Below are positions 28,360 to 38,570 of a stretch of 40,128 nucleotides of DNA, piece after piece (positions within the stretch are counted from its first letter, which is position 1; each line of letters starts with the position of its first letter). Origin of the DNA: Chara braunii (Eukaryota; Streptophyta; Charophyceae; Charales; Characeae); contig BFEA01000337.1 of the NCBI GenBank assembly GCA_003427395.1, positions 1,444,207 through 1,484,334 on the forward strand. The letters are read 5' to 3'. The position numbers and the translations under genes are program-made. The notes under the pieces are model-generated. The model saw only the letters and a program-made list of their open reading frames with translations. It was not told the DNA's origin and ran no database searches.

Positions 28360-29520
28360 ATGAGCCGCGAGCGATCTGCACTGGAAGGGACATCGGAAGA
28401 AGAGATCATAAAAGAAATCAAAGAAAGGAAGAAAAAGGAGCCGCAACGCCTAACGGAAGAGAGGATAGCAGGGATGGACATCGGGGATGGAAATCTGACC
28501 CCACATGAGCGAAGAACGTGTGATAGAAATCCTGAAGACATGTGACAAGGCAATAGCTTTCAGCGACGCAGAGCGCGGTAGGGTTGATCCTCGATACGCT
28601 AAGCCAGCAAGAATTTACACGATTTCACATGTTCCTTGGAATGACGCAGGATGGAAATACGCCCAGAAGGAGAAGGAAGAAGTTATCGCTTTCCTGAAAG
28701 AAAAGATGGTTTCCTATGTTGCGGAGCCGTCAGATAGCGCCTATGCTAATCGATGGATCTTCCTACGGAAGCCGAATGGCAAGATCTATGAGACATGGGT
28801 TCCGTGCCACACGTCGACTTACTGGCCGAAGGCAGGTTGGTTTATTCGGTCTGCGATCTGTTCTCAGGGTATGATGAGGTACCGCTTGATCCTAGGGACA
28901 GACACCTCACGGCTATGCACACGGCATTGGGACTGATACAGATGATGGTTGTCCCTATGGGTTGGACTAATGAGGTAGCTGTTTTTCAGAGAGCCATGGT
29001 AGTCGTCCTCAAGGACTTCATCCCTGATAAGTTAGAAGTTTTTTCTGGATGACTTTCCTATAAAAGGACCAGTAAACAAGGATGAGACAGAGGTTGTACT
29101 AGGAGTTAGAAGATTCGTCGAGCAACACCTAACGGATATTTGCGCGGTACTCAAACAGCTGGACGATGCGAATTTAACGGTCAGCGGAACGAAGAGCCGA
29201 TGGGCCGTCTCGGCTATTAAGATCTTGGGCTTTATCTGTGACTCGAGAGGACGCCGAGCAGATCCGGCAAAGTTAGACAAACTCATGAACAGGCCGTCAC
29301 CGTTACAAAGTCCATCCGAGGTCCGACAGTTTCTGGGAGTGGTCGGTTACTGGCGTATATTCATACGGGGGTATGCGGAGAAGGCTGAGCCATTGAGGTT
29401 CCTCCTTCGAAAGACTGAAAAATTCTACTGGGATTCCTCGCAGGAACTCGCTATGCAAGAACTTAAAGACGAATTTAAGGAGGGAGGACGCGTACTGGGC
29501 GTGCCATTCTTTGACGATGA
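28360..29520 (+). pseudogene. reverse transcriptase remnant
   Basis: A start-like stretch NLTPHER leads into AIAFSDAERGRVDPRY, ISHVPWNDAGWKYAQ and ANRWIFLRKPNGK, typical of the Ty3/gypsy RT N-terminus. A frame change near 28800-28840 leads to VYSVCDLFSGYDEVPLDPRD and MPMGW/VPMGWTNEVAVFQRAM. A one-base slip at about 29040 then gives the catalytic FLDD (29042-29053) and IKILGFICD. The segment that normally carries the Asp-Phe/Tyr-Arg-x-Leu-Asn motif, between the RKPNGK and VDLLAEG blocks, is not visible, so about 20 codons seem to be deleted. Connection domain: SPLQSPSEVRQFLGVVGYWR. Confidence 0.88.
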
Positions 29521-29990
29521 GACCGAGAGACCCTTCGTAGTATCCACGGATGCTGGACTTTGTTCAGTTGGAGGGCTGCTGTCTCAGAAAGACGCTGAAG
29601 GAAAGAAAAGACCGTTAAGATTTGAGAATACGACAGAACGAAACTACAGTCAATTCAAGAAGGAAGTGTCAGCCGTTCTGCGGTGTCTGGACACATTCAG
29701 ACACAATATCTATGAGCGACGGTTCATCTTGAGAGTAGATCCCACAGCGGTTGCCTCTATCCTCCAGAAGGACTTTAGCCTGACGGACCCGACCATTGCT
29801 CGATGGCTGATACAGATTCGGCTATATGATTACGCAGTTGAGAGGACATCTGACACTAAAAATGTCGTGGCAGATGGGCTTTCGCGCATCCCTCTTGAGG
29901 CCGAGCGCCCGATAGTAGCTGGGGCCCTGACATTGGCAGAGCCGAGACGCGCCGAACGATTTCTGGTTAACCTTTACGAGGGCAAGTACC
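29521..29990 (+). pseudogene. RNase H domain remnant
   Basis: In one open frame with the end of RT. PFVVSTDAGLCSVGGLLSQ carries the first catalytic Asp. ERNYSQFKKEVSAVLRCLDT carries the Glu. A later Asp lies in KNVVADGLSR, the usual last RNase H motif. It would degrade the RNA strand of the hybrid. There is a single RNase H; no archaeal-type second copy is seen before integrase. This is the best-preserved part of the element (an unbroken frame 29225-30145). Confidence 0.85.
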
Positions 29991-30997
29991 GAACGATCGG
30001 GCTACACCTGTCAGGAGAGGAGAGTCAAGAATCAGATATTCCGAGACAAGCAGCGCAGTACTGCCTCAGAGCCGGCCATCTATTTCGAAGGCCGGTCGGC
30101 TCGGGGATGCCCTTACAAGTAGTTTGTGACCCTGAGGAGAGATAGACGATAGTTGCGGAGCTTCACGACGGGGTAGTCGGAGGACACAGGGGAGTCAAAG
30201 GAACCTACGAAAAGGTACACGGGTTGTACTGGTGGGAAGGACAATATAAGGACGTCGAGAGGTACTATATGACCTGCGAGTAATGCCAGAAGAGAGCTCT
30301 TGTGAAATACAAAGAGCCTCTCCATCCATCCTATCCAACCAGACCAGGAGAGAAGGTACACATTGATCTGGTGAAGATGCCGAAAGGAGTAGGCAATATG
30401 AACTACGTCGTAAACATACGTGACGATTTCACTGGGTTCGTGGACGGTAGACCTATCAGGAGCAAGACCGCAAAGGAAGTGAAGAACTTCGTCCTAGAGT
30501 ACTTATCTAGGTATGGCTGTGTCAGCAAGATAGTGATGGACAAAAGGGCAGAGTTTCTAGCTGACGAGGTTCAGAGCGTGTTCAAGAGAGCCGGGGCCAG
30601 AGTTTCGATAGCCACCGCCCATCACCCACAGTCGAACTCCCCGGTAGAGAGGGGCCACCAGACTCTAATAGCGTCACTGTCCAAGTGGTGCAAGGGTAAG
30701 AACAGTGATTGACCACGATATTTTCGATACGCAATATGGGCGAACAACGTCACGGTCCGAGCGAGTACCGGATACCCACCGTACACCTTGTGGTTTGGGC
30801 GACATTGTCCGCTCCCCATAGAGTTTTACGTCGACAGCTGGACAACCGTCAACTCGGCGGAGGAGATGTCCAGAGAGGAACTCATAGCTGCCCGAACAAG
30901 ACAGATAGCCTACGGTTTGGAAGATAACCTTATGACAGCGGCAGATCGTATGGCAGTAGAAAGGGACAAAGGTAAAGAGAGTGGGATAAGAACGTGA
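29991..30997 (+). pseudogene. integrase remnant: zinc domain and DDE core
   Basis: Same frame as RNase H with stops at 30143 (TAG), 30281 (TAA) and 30710 (TGA). The HHCC domain is ELHDGVVGGHRGV ... YYMTCE-stop-CQKR: the TAA falls between the two Cys. Core catalytic residues: Asp in RDDFTGFVDG (or HIDLVKMPKG just before), Asp in KIVMDKRAEF, and Glu in HHPQSNSPVERGHQ. After 30710 the frame continues with RYAIWANNV and STGYPPYTLWFGRHCPLP, the standard region following the core. It would insert the cDNA into the host genome. Confidence 0.87.
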
Positions 30998-31623
30998 AAA
31001 TCAGGAAAGAGAGGGTGAGCGTAGGAGACATGGTCCTTCTCTACGACGCAGCACTGGAAAGGACCTGGACCGAAAAACTCGCCAACAGATGGATGAGACC
31101 TTACAGAGTGGTTGAGGCACTCGACTGGGGTGCATATATAATAGCAGAATTTGACGGATTCAAGTGGAAGGACCCAGTGGCGGGTGCTAGGTTAAAACTG
31201 TTTAGACCCAGGCCTACACCCACCTTGTCGCTGATGGGTCCCAAAGGAAAAGGGAAGGCTAAAATGGAGGATGGAGCTCCCTTGAGACGATTCGAGGCAG
31301 GCGAAAGTTCCAAGAAGAGAAAAAGAATAGAGAAAAGAAAGATCAAAGGGTTAGCTTTAGGAAGAGAGAAGAAATGGTTATTCGTGCTCAAGAGGGTCAG
31401 ACGGAGAGTCCGCATTAGACAAACTGGCGGGACGACACCCTTCTCGGGCCAACGACAGAAGAAAAAGAGGATCCTACCAAGGCCGAAAACCCGGCAGAGA
31501 AGGAAAGTCAAAAAACATCTACTTAGCCCTAGAATTCAAAACAGACTGAAACATAAGACAATTGAACGCCAACGTGGGCGTCCTTTACGAACAATCACCC
31601 TAAAGCTCGTCCGCTTCGTCTGA
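30994..31623 (+). pseudogene. integrase C-terminus and basic tail
   Basis: After a one-base frame change, VSVGDMVLLYDAALERTWTE, then NRWMRPYRVVEALDWGAYII and GARLKLFRPR, form the SH3-like GPY/F region of Ty3/gypsy integrases (here RPY for GPY). The following 130 codons are extremely Lys/Arg-rich (KKRKRIEKRKIKG, RVRRRVRIRQ, QRQKKKRILPRPKTRQRRKV). No chromodomain is visible. The basic tail may bind DNA or act as a nuclear-localisation region, or may be out of frame relative to an original acidic or mixed tail. Ends with TGA at 31621. Confidence 0.7.
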
Positions 31624-31638
31624 TTAAAGTGGTTAGGG

Positions 31639-31673
31639 CTCGACGGGGGAGTCGAGAAGTGGTCCGGGCTAAC
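31639..31673 (+). promoter_or_regulatory. region before the 3' LTR: G-rich hairpin and possible polypurine tract
   Basis: CTCGAC (31639-31644) and GTCGAG (31651-31656) pair around a GGGGGA loop. The purine stretch GGGGGAG...GAGAAG is the only candidate for plus-strand priming, but it does not touch the LTR. The last 13 bases are GGTCCGGGCTAAC, related to the 25-bp repeat ahead of gag. The polypurine role is weakly supported. Confidence 0.35.
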
Positions 31674-34282
31674 TGTTAGGCGGCGACAAGCAGTGCGCCA
31701 CCTGAAATCTACGGTTTTGGGACTTAGGCTCAAGGGCAAGTCCGTCTTTTGACGGTACTCTGGTTTGACCGGGCAGCAAAAATTAAGGAAACTCAGGGTA
31801 CCCCTAATTCTGGGCACACTGAACCTTACGAGTAACCCTCAAAGATGGCGAGATGGGTGGCCGCGCTCGGCCTATCTAGGCACTGTCATTTTCGACCGTT
31901 CAGAGGGTTAGACCCAGAATGGCCTGCCGCGAGGAGGCATCGCGGGAACAGACCTCGCCGTGACACTTTTGCAGCATACGACCGGGGCCGAGATGAGGAC
32001 TCGAATTTTTGCCTATTTTAGTACCATAATTAAAGATGGGGAAAAGGGATTAAGACCAGTTGGGGAGAAGGGGAAAACATAATATCCTTTAATTTCTTTA
32101 TTTTTCACGGCATTTAATTCAAGGGGGAATACCCTTATTATTTTATGATTCCCGACAATGAAATTAAAAACATAGAAAAAAATTAAAAATGGTAAAAGGG
32201 AAAATAAACAAAAGGAATTCGACCATTTATTTAAACTTTCTCGGAATCTAATTTTGGGGAACTGACAGTTGATTTACTATTTTCGACAATAGAATTAAGG
32301 AAAGGGAAGAATGGTGAAAAACAATGAAAGGGACGGGAACCCATGATTATTGGGAGATTGGCCTAATTTCGCCTCGATTACCCGCCATCAGCCCTGACCT
32401 CGGATTGAACATTTTCCCCGGATTTTAACATTTTTCACTACTGCCGATGGTCGAGGTTCCCTGCGTCGCTTTCACTGGTTTGCTTGATTACTAACATTAC
32501 CGCAGTTGGGATGTTCTGAGAGCGGGAGTCGCATGGACAGGTGCTACCTCGGGTCGACTATGGTATTTAGTTCGGTACGGGTACGAGGGTTGTTACGGAG
32601 TGGCTACGTCCTACGGTGTCTGACGTGCTACACGTACGGTATGGGTCGGTGACAGCTGTTTCACTACGGTGACTTATTTTCAGGTTTGGGACAGCTGCGG
32701 TGGTGTATTCTCAAGACCGGGGCTACTACGACAGTTATTCCAGGATTGGAACCTTGGCGGCAGTTTGTTTTCAGGTCCGGAAACGTTGCGACATTCTATA
32801 TCAGGTTCGGGACAGGTACAAAATTATCATGGCATGGTTGTACGGGTTCGGNATCCGCGTGGCACAGCAGCCCGGTACTGGATTTCGGGTTTGGTCAGGT
32901 TCGGTGGCATCGCGGTGTTTCGTTTCAGGTTCGACGCCCTCACGNCGATTTATTTNAGGTTCGAAACCTCTGCGGTGATTTATTTTCAGGTCTGGGACGA
33001 CTGCGGAAGTTCATTTCAGATTCGAGACCTTGGCGGCAGTTTATTCCAGGTTCGGCGTTATCACGGATATTTAACTGTTGGTGTGGGGAAAATTCGACAT
33101 TGTTATGGGAATGAGGCATTATTTCGACGTGATCCAAGTTCGGTGCTACCCTTGCTTTGGAACGGTCACGTATTTGGTACTGGTCCGCCAAGGCGCTAAT
33201 AGGTCCTTATCCTTCCCTTACTGGGCCAGAGGCAATAGGACTACGGCAGCAACTCGCCCTGTTTTACTACNTGNTACGGGCCGGGAGACCTGCTACCACG
33301 AGAACCAAGCTTGGGATTTCTAAAAGTTGCCTGTGACAGAGATCGCACGGAGACTGCAGCGTCTGGTCCCAAGCAATATGGGCCAGCTCAGTGACTTTCG
33401 GGGAAAGGCAGCGACGGAGAGGAATAATCTGGTGTGATATTTCACTATAGACCCTGGGAAAGAAGGCGGGCCTCCGCAATGACCATGTAGCCCGCGATCT
33501 GGGGGCCAAAGATTAACGAGCCTAAGGACCCAGACCGTGGATTGAATGATATTGCCCTATATGGGGGGGACTGCCAGGCTCGCGGGGGTTCCGACTTGAT
33601 ACCGCGTATCTGCTGATACGAGTCTGGTACGGCAAGCTGTGGGATGGTTGCGCTGGGTCACCAGACTGGCAGTGAGACCGGGGTATCTTGTTTCGGAGAA
33701 TATAGGTGTGAGGTCGGGGAGTGCAGGGGATCGCATGCCAGGCGTACCCAGCGCACCGCTGACTCGAGCTGCAGTGAGCCGAGAGGAATTCGGTGAGAGG
33801 CGGTTACAGGAGAGGGAAGGCGGGCGAGGCGCACCCGGTGAAGCGGGAAACCGTTGGTCGTGAGCGCAAGTGGAGTCCATCGTGCACGACGCGCTCGAGG
33901 GAGAGGGAACGTGCTCGTAGGAGGGAGACGCAGTTGACGGGCCAGGTGTACCCAGCCCACTTTGTAGTCGGGTTAAGAGTCGGGATCAGCGGGTCAGGTG
34001 TACGCGATGAGACTGGGGAGCGATCGACAGAGAGAGGAGTGCACAGTGAGATAGAGTGAGAGGTAGAGACTGTGTGAGAGAGGGAGAGGGGAAACCAGAC
34101 AGTGTGTGTTGCGCCAGGCGTACTCTTCGAGAGGAGACTGACTGAGATAAGCTGGTTTGAGGGGGACATGCGTGCAGAGTGTCGTGAGAAGGAGCACTCT
34201 AGCAAACTGCGCGTGTGCCGTGCACTCAGACGCAGATGAAGAGACCAGCGACAGGCGCCTCGATGACATGGGCTTCAATTGC

Positions 34283-34410
34283 TTGCCGCTGCTGAAGAGA
34301 ACAGTTCCAATCACTTACGGACACAGACGAGAACGGTTGCAATCTCTTACCGCTGGTGAAGAAAGAAATTCCTATCACTTACCGCCGCTGAGGAGAGCAG
34401 CTTCAGCCAC
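34283..34410 (+). repeat. 32-bp tandem repeat array in the 3' LTR
   Basis: Four 32-bp units from 34283, collinear with the array at 16525. The next unit is fused to the following one by a deletion. Confidence 0.7.
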
Positions 34411-34893
34411 TGGCTACCGCTGATGTGACCAGCTTCAGCCTCTTGTTGCAGCTGATGGGTTCTGCTGAACGAGAGGGGATATAGTGGGGAAGAATTAGCA
34501 AGGCAATCGAGTAACCCTGCTGTGAAGTTTGCTGACCAACCTATGAAGTTTTCTGACTACGAGTGGTGCTAATCTCGCCTGCAGATCAGACAATCGAGTA
34601 TTCTGGTTGCGACGTTTGTAGCTCAGCCGACTAAGAATTCCCACTGCGAGCGGGGCCTGTCACTGTTGTCAACTAAGCAAATAGGACCAGACAGAAAAGG
34701 AGGTAAGAGGTAAGTACCCGGAAGCAGTTGTGGGACGGGTACATAATATATGAGCGACTACATGCGGAGTCATACAATCGGAGGGGAGTGAGCCGTGTGT
34801 ATGATTGATGGAAAATTTTTCTTATTATCAAAATTATTGTTTTTTTTTCCTTGGTATTTTCAATCACGGGCGCTTGCTCGACGAGGATAACGA

Positions 34894-34894
<1 letters not shown>

Positions 34895-34954
<60 letters not shown>

Positions 34955-35020
34955 AAGAGAGAGTGGGGAGACTGACAGCGCAGGGAGAGAGAGAGAGAGA
35001 GAGAGGGGAGAGTGACATCG

Positions 35021-35058
<38 letters not shown>
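34895..35058. repeat. (GA)n microsatellite in the 3' LTR, enlarged
   Basis: GA runs in three blocks separated by GTGGGGAGACTGACAGCGCA-like and GGGGAGAGTGACATCGCC spacers. The 5' LTR has two blocks, so one spacer plus GA block was duplicated after insertion. Confidence 0.9.
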
Positions 35059-35060
<2 letters not shown>

Positions 35061-35462
35061 GACTCCCTGTTGAATGATCGAGCGATCTCTATTGATGGGC
35101 GTGCCGACTGCCCATTGGCTGATCGAGCAGTTACTGTTTATTGAATAATCAAATATACTCTCCCCCCACTTCTTTTTGTTTCCTTCTTGTTGGCTGGTCA
35201 AACTGTTCCAGGCGATTGGCAGATCAATCATACCATTGGCTATTGGAGGCTCGAACAGTTTTTTTTGTGCATAGCCAGATCTATTACTCTCTGCCTATTG
35301 GCAGATCAGGTCGCTCTGTTCACCGGCGGTTCAATTACTACCTGTGTACTGGTTGATCTAACAGCCTCTGCTCAACGGTAAATTAAAGATCATTACTGAC
35401 AGATCTGGTTTTCATACGTTCACTGTCTACTGGGGAGGACTCATANAGTGCATGCAANGGGG

Positions 35463-35469
35463 TATAAAG
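35463..35469 (+). promoter_or_regulatory. TATA box of the 3' LTR
   Basis: TATAAAG, collinear with 17664-17670. It could drive readout into the flank if active. Confidence 0.5.
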
Positions 35470-36108
35470 CCNCGAGTGTTTGTGCTAGAGTTTTGTTATC
35501 ATTGTCANGAAANTTGTCGGGATCGTCTGTTGACTCTCTAAGTCAAAGTCTGTCGCTGAGAGAACTTGAATTAATATCGTGTAATTTGTTTGGCTCACCA
35601 GATGACCGCTTAAGTTCGTCGCTGTGTAAACTTGACCCTTTGCCGTGCAATCAATCGAGCTCACCAGACGGGGGCCAAAGTCACAGCAGAGAGAGAGCTA
35701 GCTAGATTACAAGAAGTAACTGGGTGCGCGACAGCCAAACCCGGACTCGCTCCCTGCTGGTTGCTGATCATCAGTTATCTGTCGAAACTCGTTGCTATAC
35801 GAACTTGTTGCCCTATCATTTGGCTGCTGAAACTGGATGCTGTTCGAACTTGTCGCTTTACAAGTTCACCGGTGAAACTCTTAACTGTGCAATTTCACTG
35901 CTTTACCTGTCGATTGTTGAAACTCATCGTTGTGTGAAGTTGCTAAATCACAAAAAGAAAGAAAGGAAAAATAGGTGGCGTGGCGAGACGCCCCCAACCT
36001 CGACCGCTGCTGGTCGCTGAGGACCTCGGAAGTGGGCGTGGCGAGTGACAGACGCCGTGGCCCCTGGCTTCAGCGGACGGTAGGCGCCCTTCCCCGGGTT
36101 TCCTCACA

Positions 36109-36112
36109 CCGT
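36109..36112. repeat. LTR element target-site duplication, right (CCGT)
   Basis: CCGT directly after the LTR end, matching 13903-13906. Confidence 0.55.
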
Positions 36113-36150
36113 GCCAGCTTTGGGGACCCGGGCGGCACGGTTGGTAGCCC

Positions 36151-36185
36151 AGTTATTATTATTATTATTATTATTACTATTATTG
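36151..36185. repeat. (ATT)n microsatellite
   Basis: ATT repeats with one ACT interruption. They follow GGTAGCCCAG and may be the tail of a short retroposon into which the LTR element inserted. Confidence 0.8.
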
Positions 36186-36529
36186 CCTACTTTTGTTCAA
36201 TCTCTGTCTCCTTTACAGTACAGTAGCCTATTGCTGACAGTGGATACGAGATAGGGAGATTTTGGTACTTCCCCCACCCCCGCCCCCCCCTTCCCTTTTC
36301 CTTTTTTGTGAGCTACGTTCTTCTCTCAATTTCACCTCTCAGCCTCTCACTACCTACCTACCACTACTACTAATTATAGTCATTAGGGGAGAACACCGTA
36401 GCAGCCAGAAACGTGTTCACTCGGGAACATGCAGGGGCCGCTCCCAAACTGCAGGTGGGCGATGCCGGCCAGGGGCCAGTCGGTAGCATCAAGGATCATG
36501 CTCCAGTCTATTCGTGGGCAGCAGCACGT

Positions 36530-36548
36530 GCTGGGAACCGGGCCCAGC
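36530..36548 (-). other. 19-nt GCTGG hairpin, copy 7
   Basis: A GCTGGG/CCCAGC stem; on the minus strand the loop is CCCGGTT. It is followed by ATCCCATAT, like the minus-strand LINE tails at 300 and 6890. No LINE ORF is attached. Confidence 0.6.
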
Positions 36549-36702
36549 ATCCCATATCGAATTATACAGATCCTTGAAAACATTTGAGATCATTTAACAT
36601 ACCCGGGCCATTACCCGGCTTGGGCTGAGATCAGTCTGTGAACTACTCATGCAATAGGCTGCCACAGAGGTCCTACGAATGCTCACAACCCTCAGGGGCG
36701 TG

Positions 36703-36858
36703 GTCCCACTAGCAAAGAGGATCGGATCGAATGCCGGAATCTGGACGAGGTCGTGGAGATGTGCAGGAAATCGAGATTGAACTTCTTTTCTGCATCTCTG
36801 CATAAAATATGTCCAGATTCAGGCATTCGATCCCATCCTCTTTGCTAGTGGGACCTCG
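36703..36858. repeat. long inverted repeat (45-bp arms), foldback or hairpin RNA
   Basis: The left arm from 36703 (GGTCCCACTAGCAAAGAGGA...) and the right arm ending near 36858 (...TCCTCTTTGCTAGTGGGACC) are reverse complements over about 45 bp with two mismatches. The roughly 64-bp middle has a further partial stem (GAGATGTGCAGGAAA with TTTTCTGCATCTCT). Transcribed, it would make a long near-perfect hairpin. It could be a small foldback element, a pre-miRNA-like locus or the trace of an inverted duplication. There is no ORF. Confidence 0.85.
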
Positions 36859-37020
36859 GCCCAGGATCCCTAACAAGGCTTAAAATCATTTCATTTCTTT
36901 TCCTTTTTTTGGTTCATTGCTACAGGGGCCAGGCTCGCCTAGCTGGGTGCACCGTGAGACCTTGTGGCCCCTGAACCTGGGACTTTTCTGTTACATTGTA
37001 TTCTTGCCTTGGGCACTTTG

Positions 37021-37044
37021 AAAAAAAAAAAAAAAAAAAAAAAA
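37021..37044 (+). repeat. A run, possible retroposon tail
   Basis: 24 A after GGGCACTTTG. It may end a plus-strand retroposon lying in 36.1-37.0 kb, but I find no head or target-site duplication. A second, shorter A run is at 37246-37257. Confidence 0.5.
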
Positions 37045-38570
37045 CCATTGGCCTTCATTGCCGTTTTTCTTCTATTTTCTGCTATTTTCCTAAACTTGTC
37101 TCCAGTTTATTTTTATTCTTTTTCCCCAGGCGCATGGTCCCATTAGCAAGTCCGATAGGAGTGTGGCCTATCCAGTGTGACACTGAGGGGCAGCGGGCTG
37201 ACAGGTTCATTACGAATTTACGAGCTGAGAAAACAGGAGAAAGGCAAAAAAAAAAAAAGAAACAGAGACCTGCCACCAGAAATCACCGCAGAGTGTTTCC
37301 CAGCTATCAGATCACAGATGATCTGATGGTGGTGGTTGCAACAACAGTGAACAACTGCCACTTTTTTTCTGGAATAAACTCCACTTCTGTCAGCAGTGAT
37401 CCTGACACCCTCCATATACTCCGTGATTGAAGGAGGGCTCCACCCAATGAGATAATTGCACAACAGCAAGTAAAATAAAAAAAATCTTCTATCCAGTGGG
37501 CCTATGGCCGAACCCACCCTCTTTTGGGGTTGGCCACACCCCCAACCGATTGAAAAGATTCTGGCGGGAAGCTTTCTTTGCACGGGCATGCCCAGTGTTA
37601 AGGAGAGGAGGAGGAGAACAAAGATCTCCTTACTTTTTTGGGCAATACATGTAAACTACTGACCGTGGGATCACGAGTACTGCACGGCAGGATTTGGGTC
37701 ACTCAACTGTCCCACAAACTCGTTTCTATCCTATCCCGTCGCTAGTTGGACCATGCTCCAGGGGCTCGGACCCACTAGCCAAGTCTTTTATGCTGTGTGC
37801 CGCATTTCTGCCCTCTTTTTTATTGCTTTTTAATAGTTTCTCGGATTCAAAAGCATCCGATAATGGCAATTTTCCCCCCCTTGAACACGGTGGTTTGTAT
37901 GTCGTGGCCCTGGATCCATGGCGTGCTCCCTCAAAATTCATGTCAGGTATGATTGCTTCGGTACCTCGCATGTTCGTCCCCTCTCACACTGTATTCAGTG
38001 TTTGATCCATCGACCTGGACCCCACATACGGCTATATTCATCAACGTGCCTCCCTTCTCCACCAGAGGGAATAGGGCACAAGTGGAAACACACGGTTTCC
38101 ATTTCGGGATGTTGGCCTTCTGTGGCTGTGGAACATGGCACTTGCGCTCGAAATCCGGTTGGGCCGATGCGGGCTTTTGGGCTGGCGGGTGGGCAAGTCG
38201 TCGTCATTATGTGTGCAGCGGATTGACGAATGTATCGTTCGTCACATGTGTGCTCCTTGCTAGCAACTTCCGAAGCACGCGAGTACCTCCCTTGGGTTCA
38301 TCAACGTACAGCTATTGGGGTGCGGGGTGGGCAGCGCAAGGGGGGGCAGGGGGGGAGGGGGGAGACAGGGTGGTGGGTGGTTGTTTTGTTGCTGGCCGAA
38401 CGAGGAAAAAAAAAGCAAACCATAAGCCATTCGAGTCGGTCCAGTGCCTGTCGTGGCGTGTACCAATGCTGAGGCTCAGGAGGAGAGAACGGGAGAGAAT
38501 GGCTGTGGCCGCCATGGCCATAGCAGGCTGCATGGCAGAAGACGCCATGGCCATGGTGGATGTCATCCTT
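37045..38570. other. no supported gene; scattered repeat motifs
   Basis: The GGTCCCATTAGCAAGTCC phrase at about 37135 and CGGACCCACTAGCCAAGTC at about 37766 are relatives of the inverted-repeat arm at 36703. Frames at 37694-38005 and 37953 onward show no clear domain before about 38570, though the latter may include eroded transposase sequence. Confidence 0.4.
38339..38372 (+). other. G-rich tract with G-quadruplex potential
   Basis: Runs of seven, seven and six G followed by GGG within about 35 bp (GGGGGGGCAGGGGGGGAGG and on). This meets the usual four-run criterion. Confidence 0.6.

Larger units (their letters stand above)
13907..36108 (+). mobile_element. 22.2-kb Ty3/gypsy-type LTR retrotransposon, decayed
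   Basis: Two homologous terminal repeats (13907-18310 and 31674-36108) flank a 13.4-kb internal region with an 18-nt tRNA-Asp primer site. The domain order is gag, protease, RT, RNase H, integrase, which defines the Ty3/gypsy superfamily. The LTRs, about 4.4 kb, are far longer than usual and resemble the size class of Ogre/Tat elements. The upstream ORF block also recalls the extra ORF ahead of gag in that group, but I see no second RNase H domain, so the lineage stays open. Every coding section has stops or frameshifts. The LTRs differ by scattered substitutions and repeat-number changes, indicating an insertion that is not recent. Confidence 0.92.
31674..36108 (+). repeat. 3' LTR (about 4.4 kb)
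   Basis: Starts TGTTAGG and ends TTTCCTCACA, collinear with the 5' LTR at an offset of 17767-17798. Differences are scattered substitutions, a roughly 24-bp deletion in the 32-bp repeats, and an enlarged GA tract. About 0.9 kb (near 32456-33370) is identical to the 5' copy apart from N characters. Confidence 0.92.

Noticed and set aside
31101-31511. 136-codon antisense frame over the integrase tail
   Set aside because: It mirrors the Lys/Arg-rich sense frame and has no domain. The sense strand continues the integrase C-terminus.
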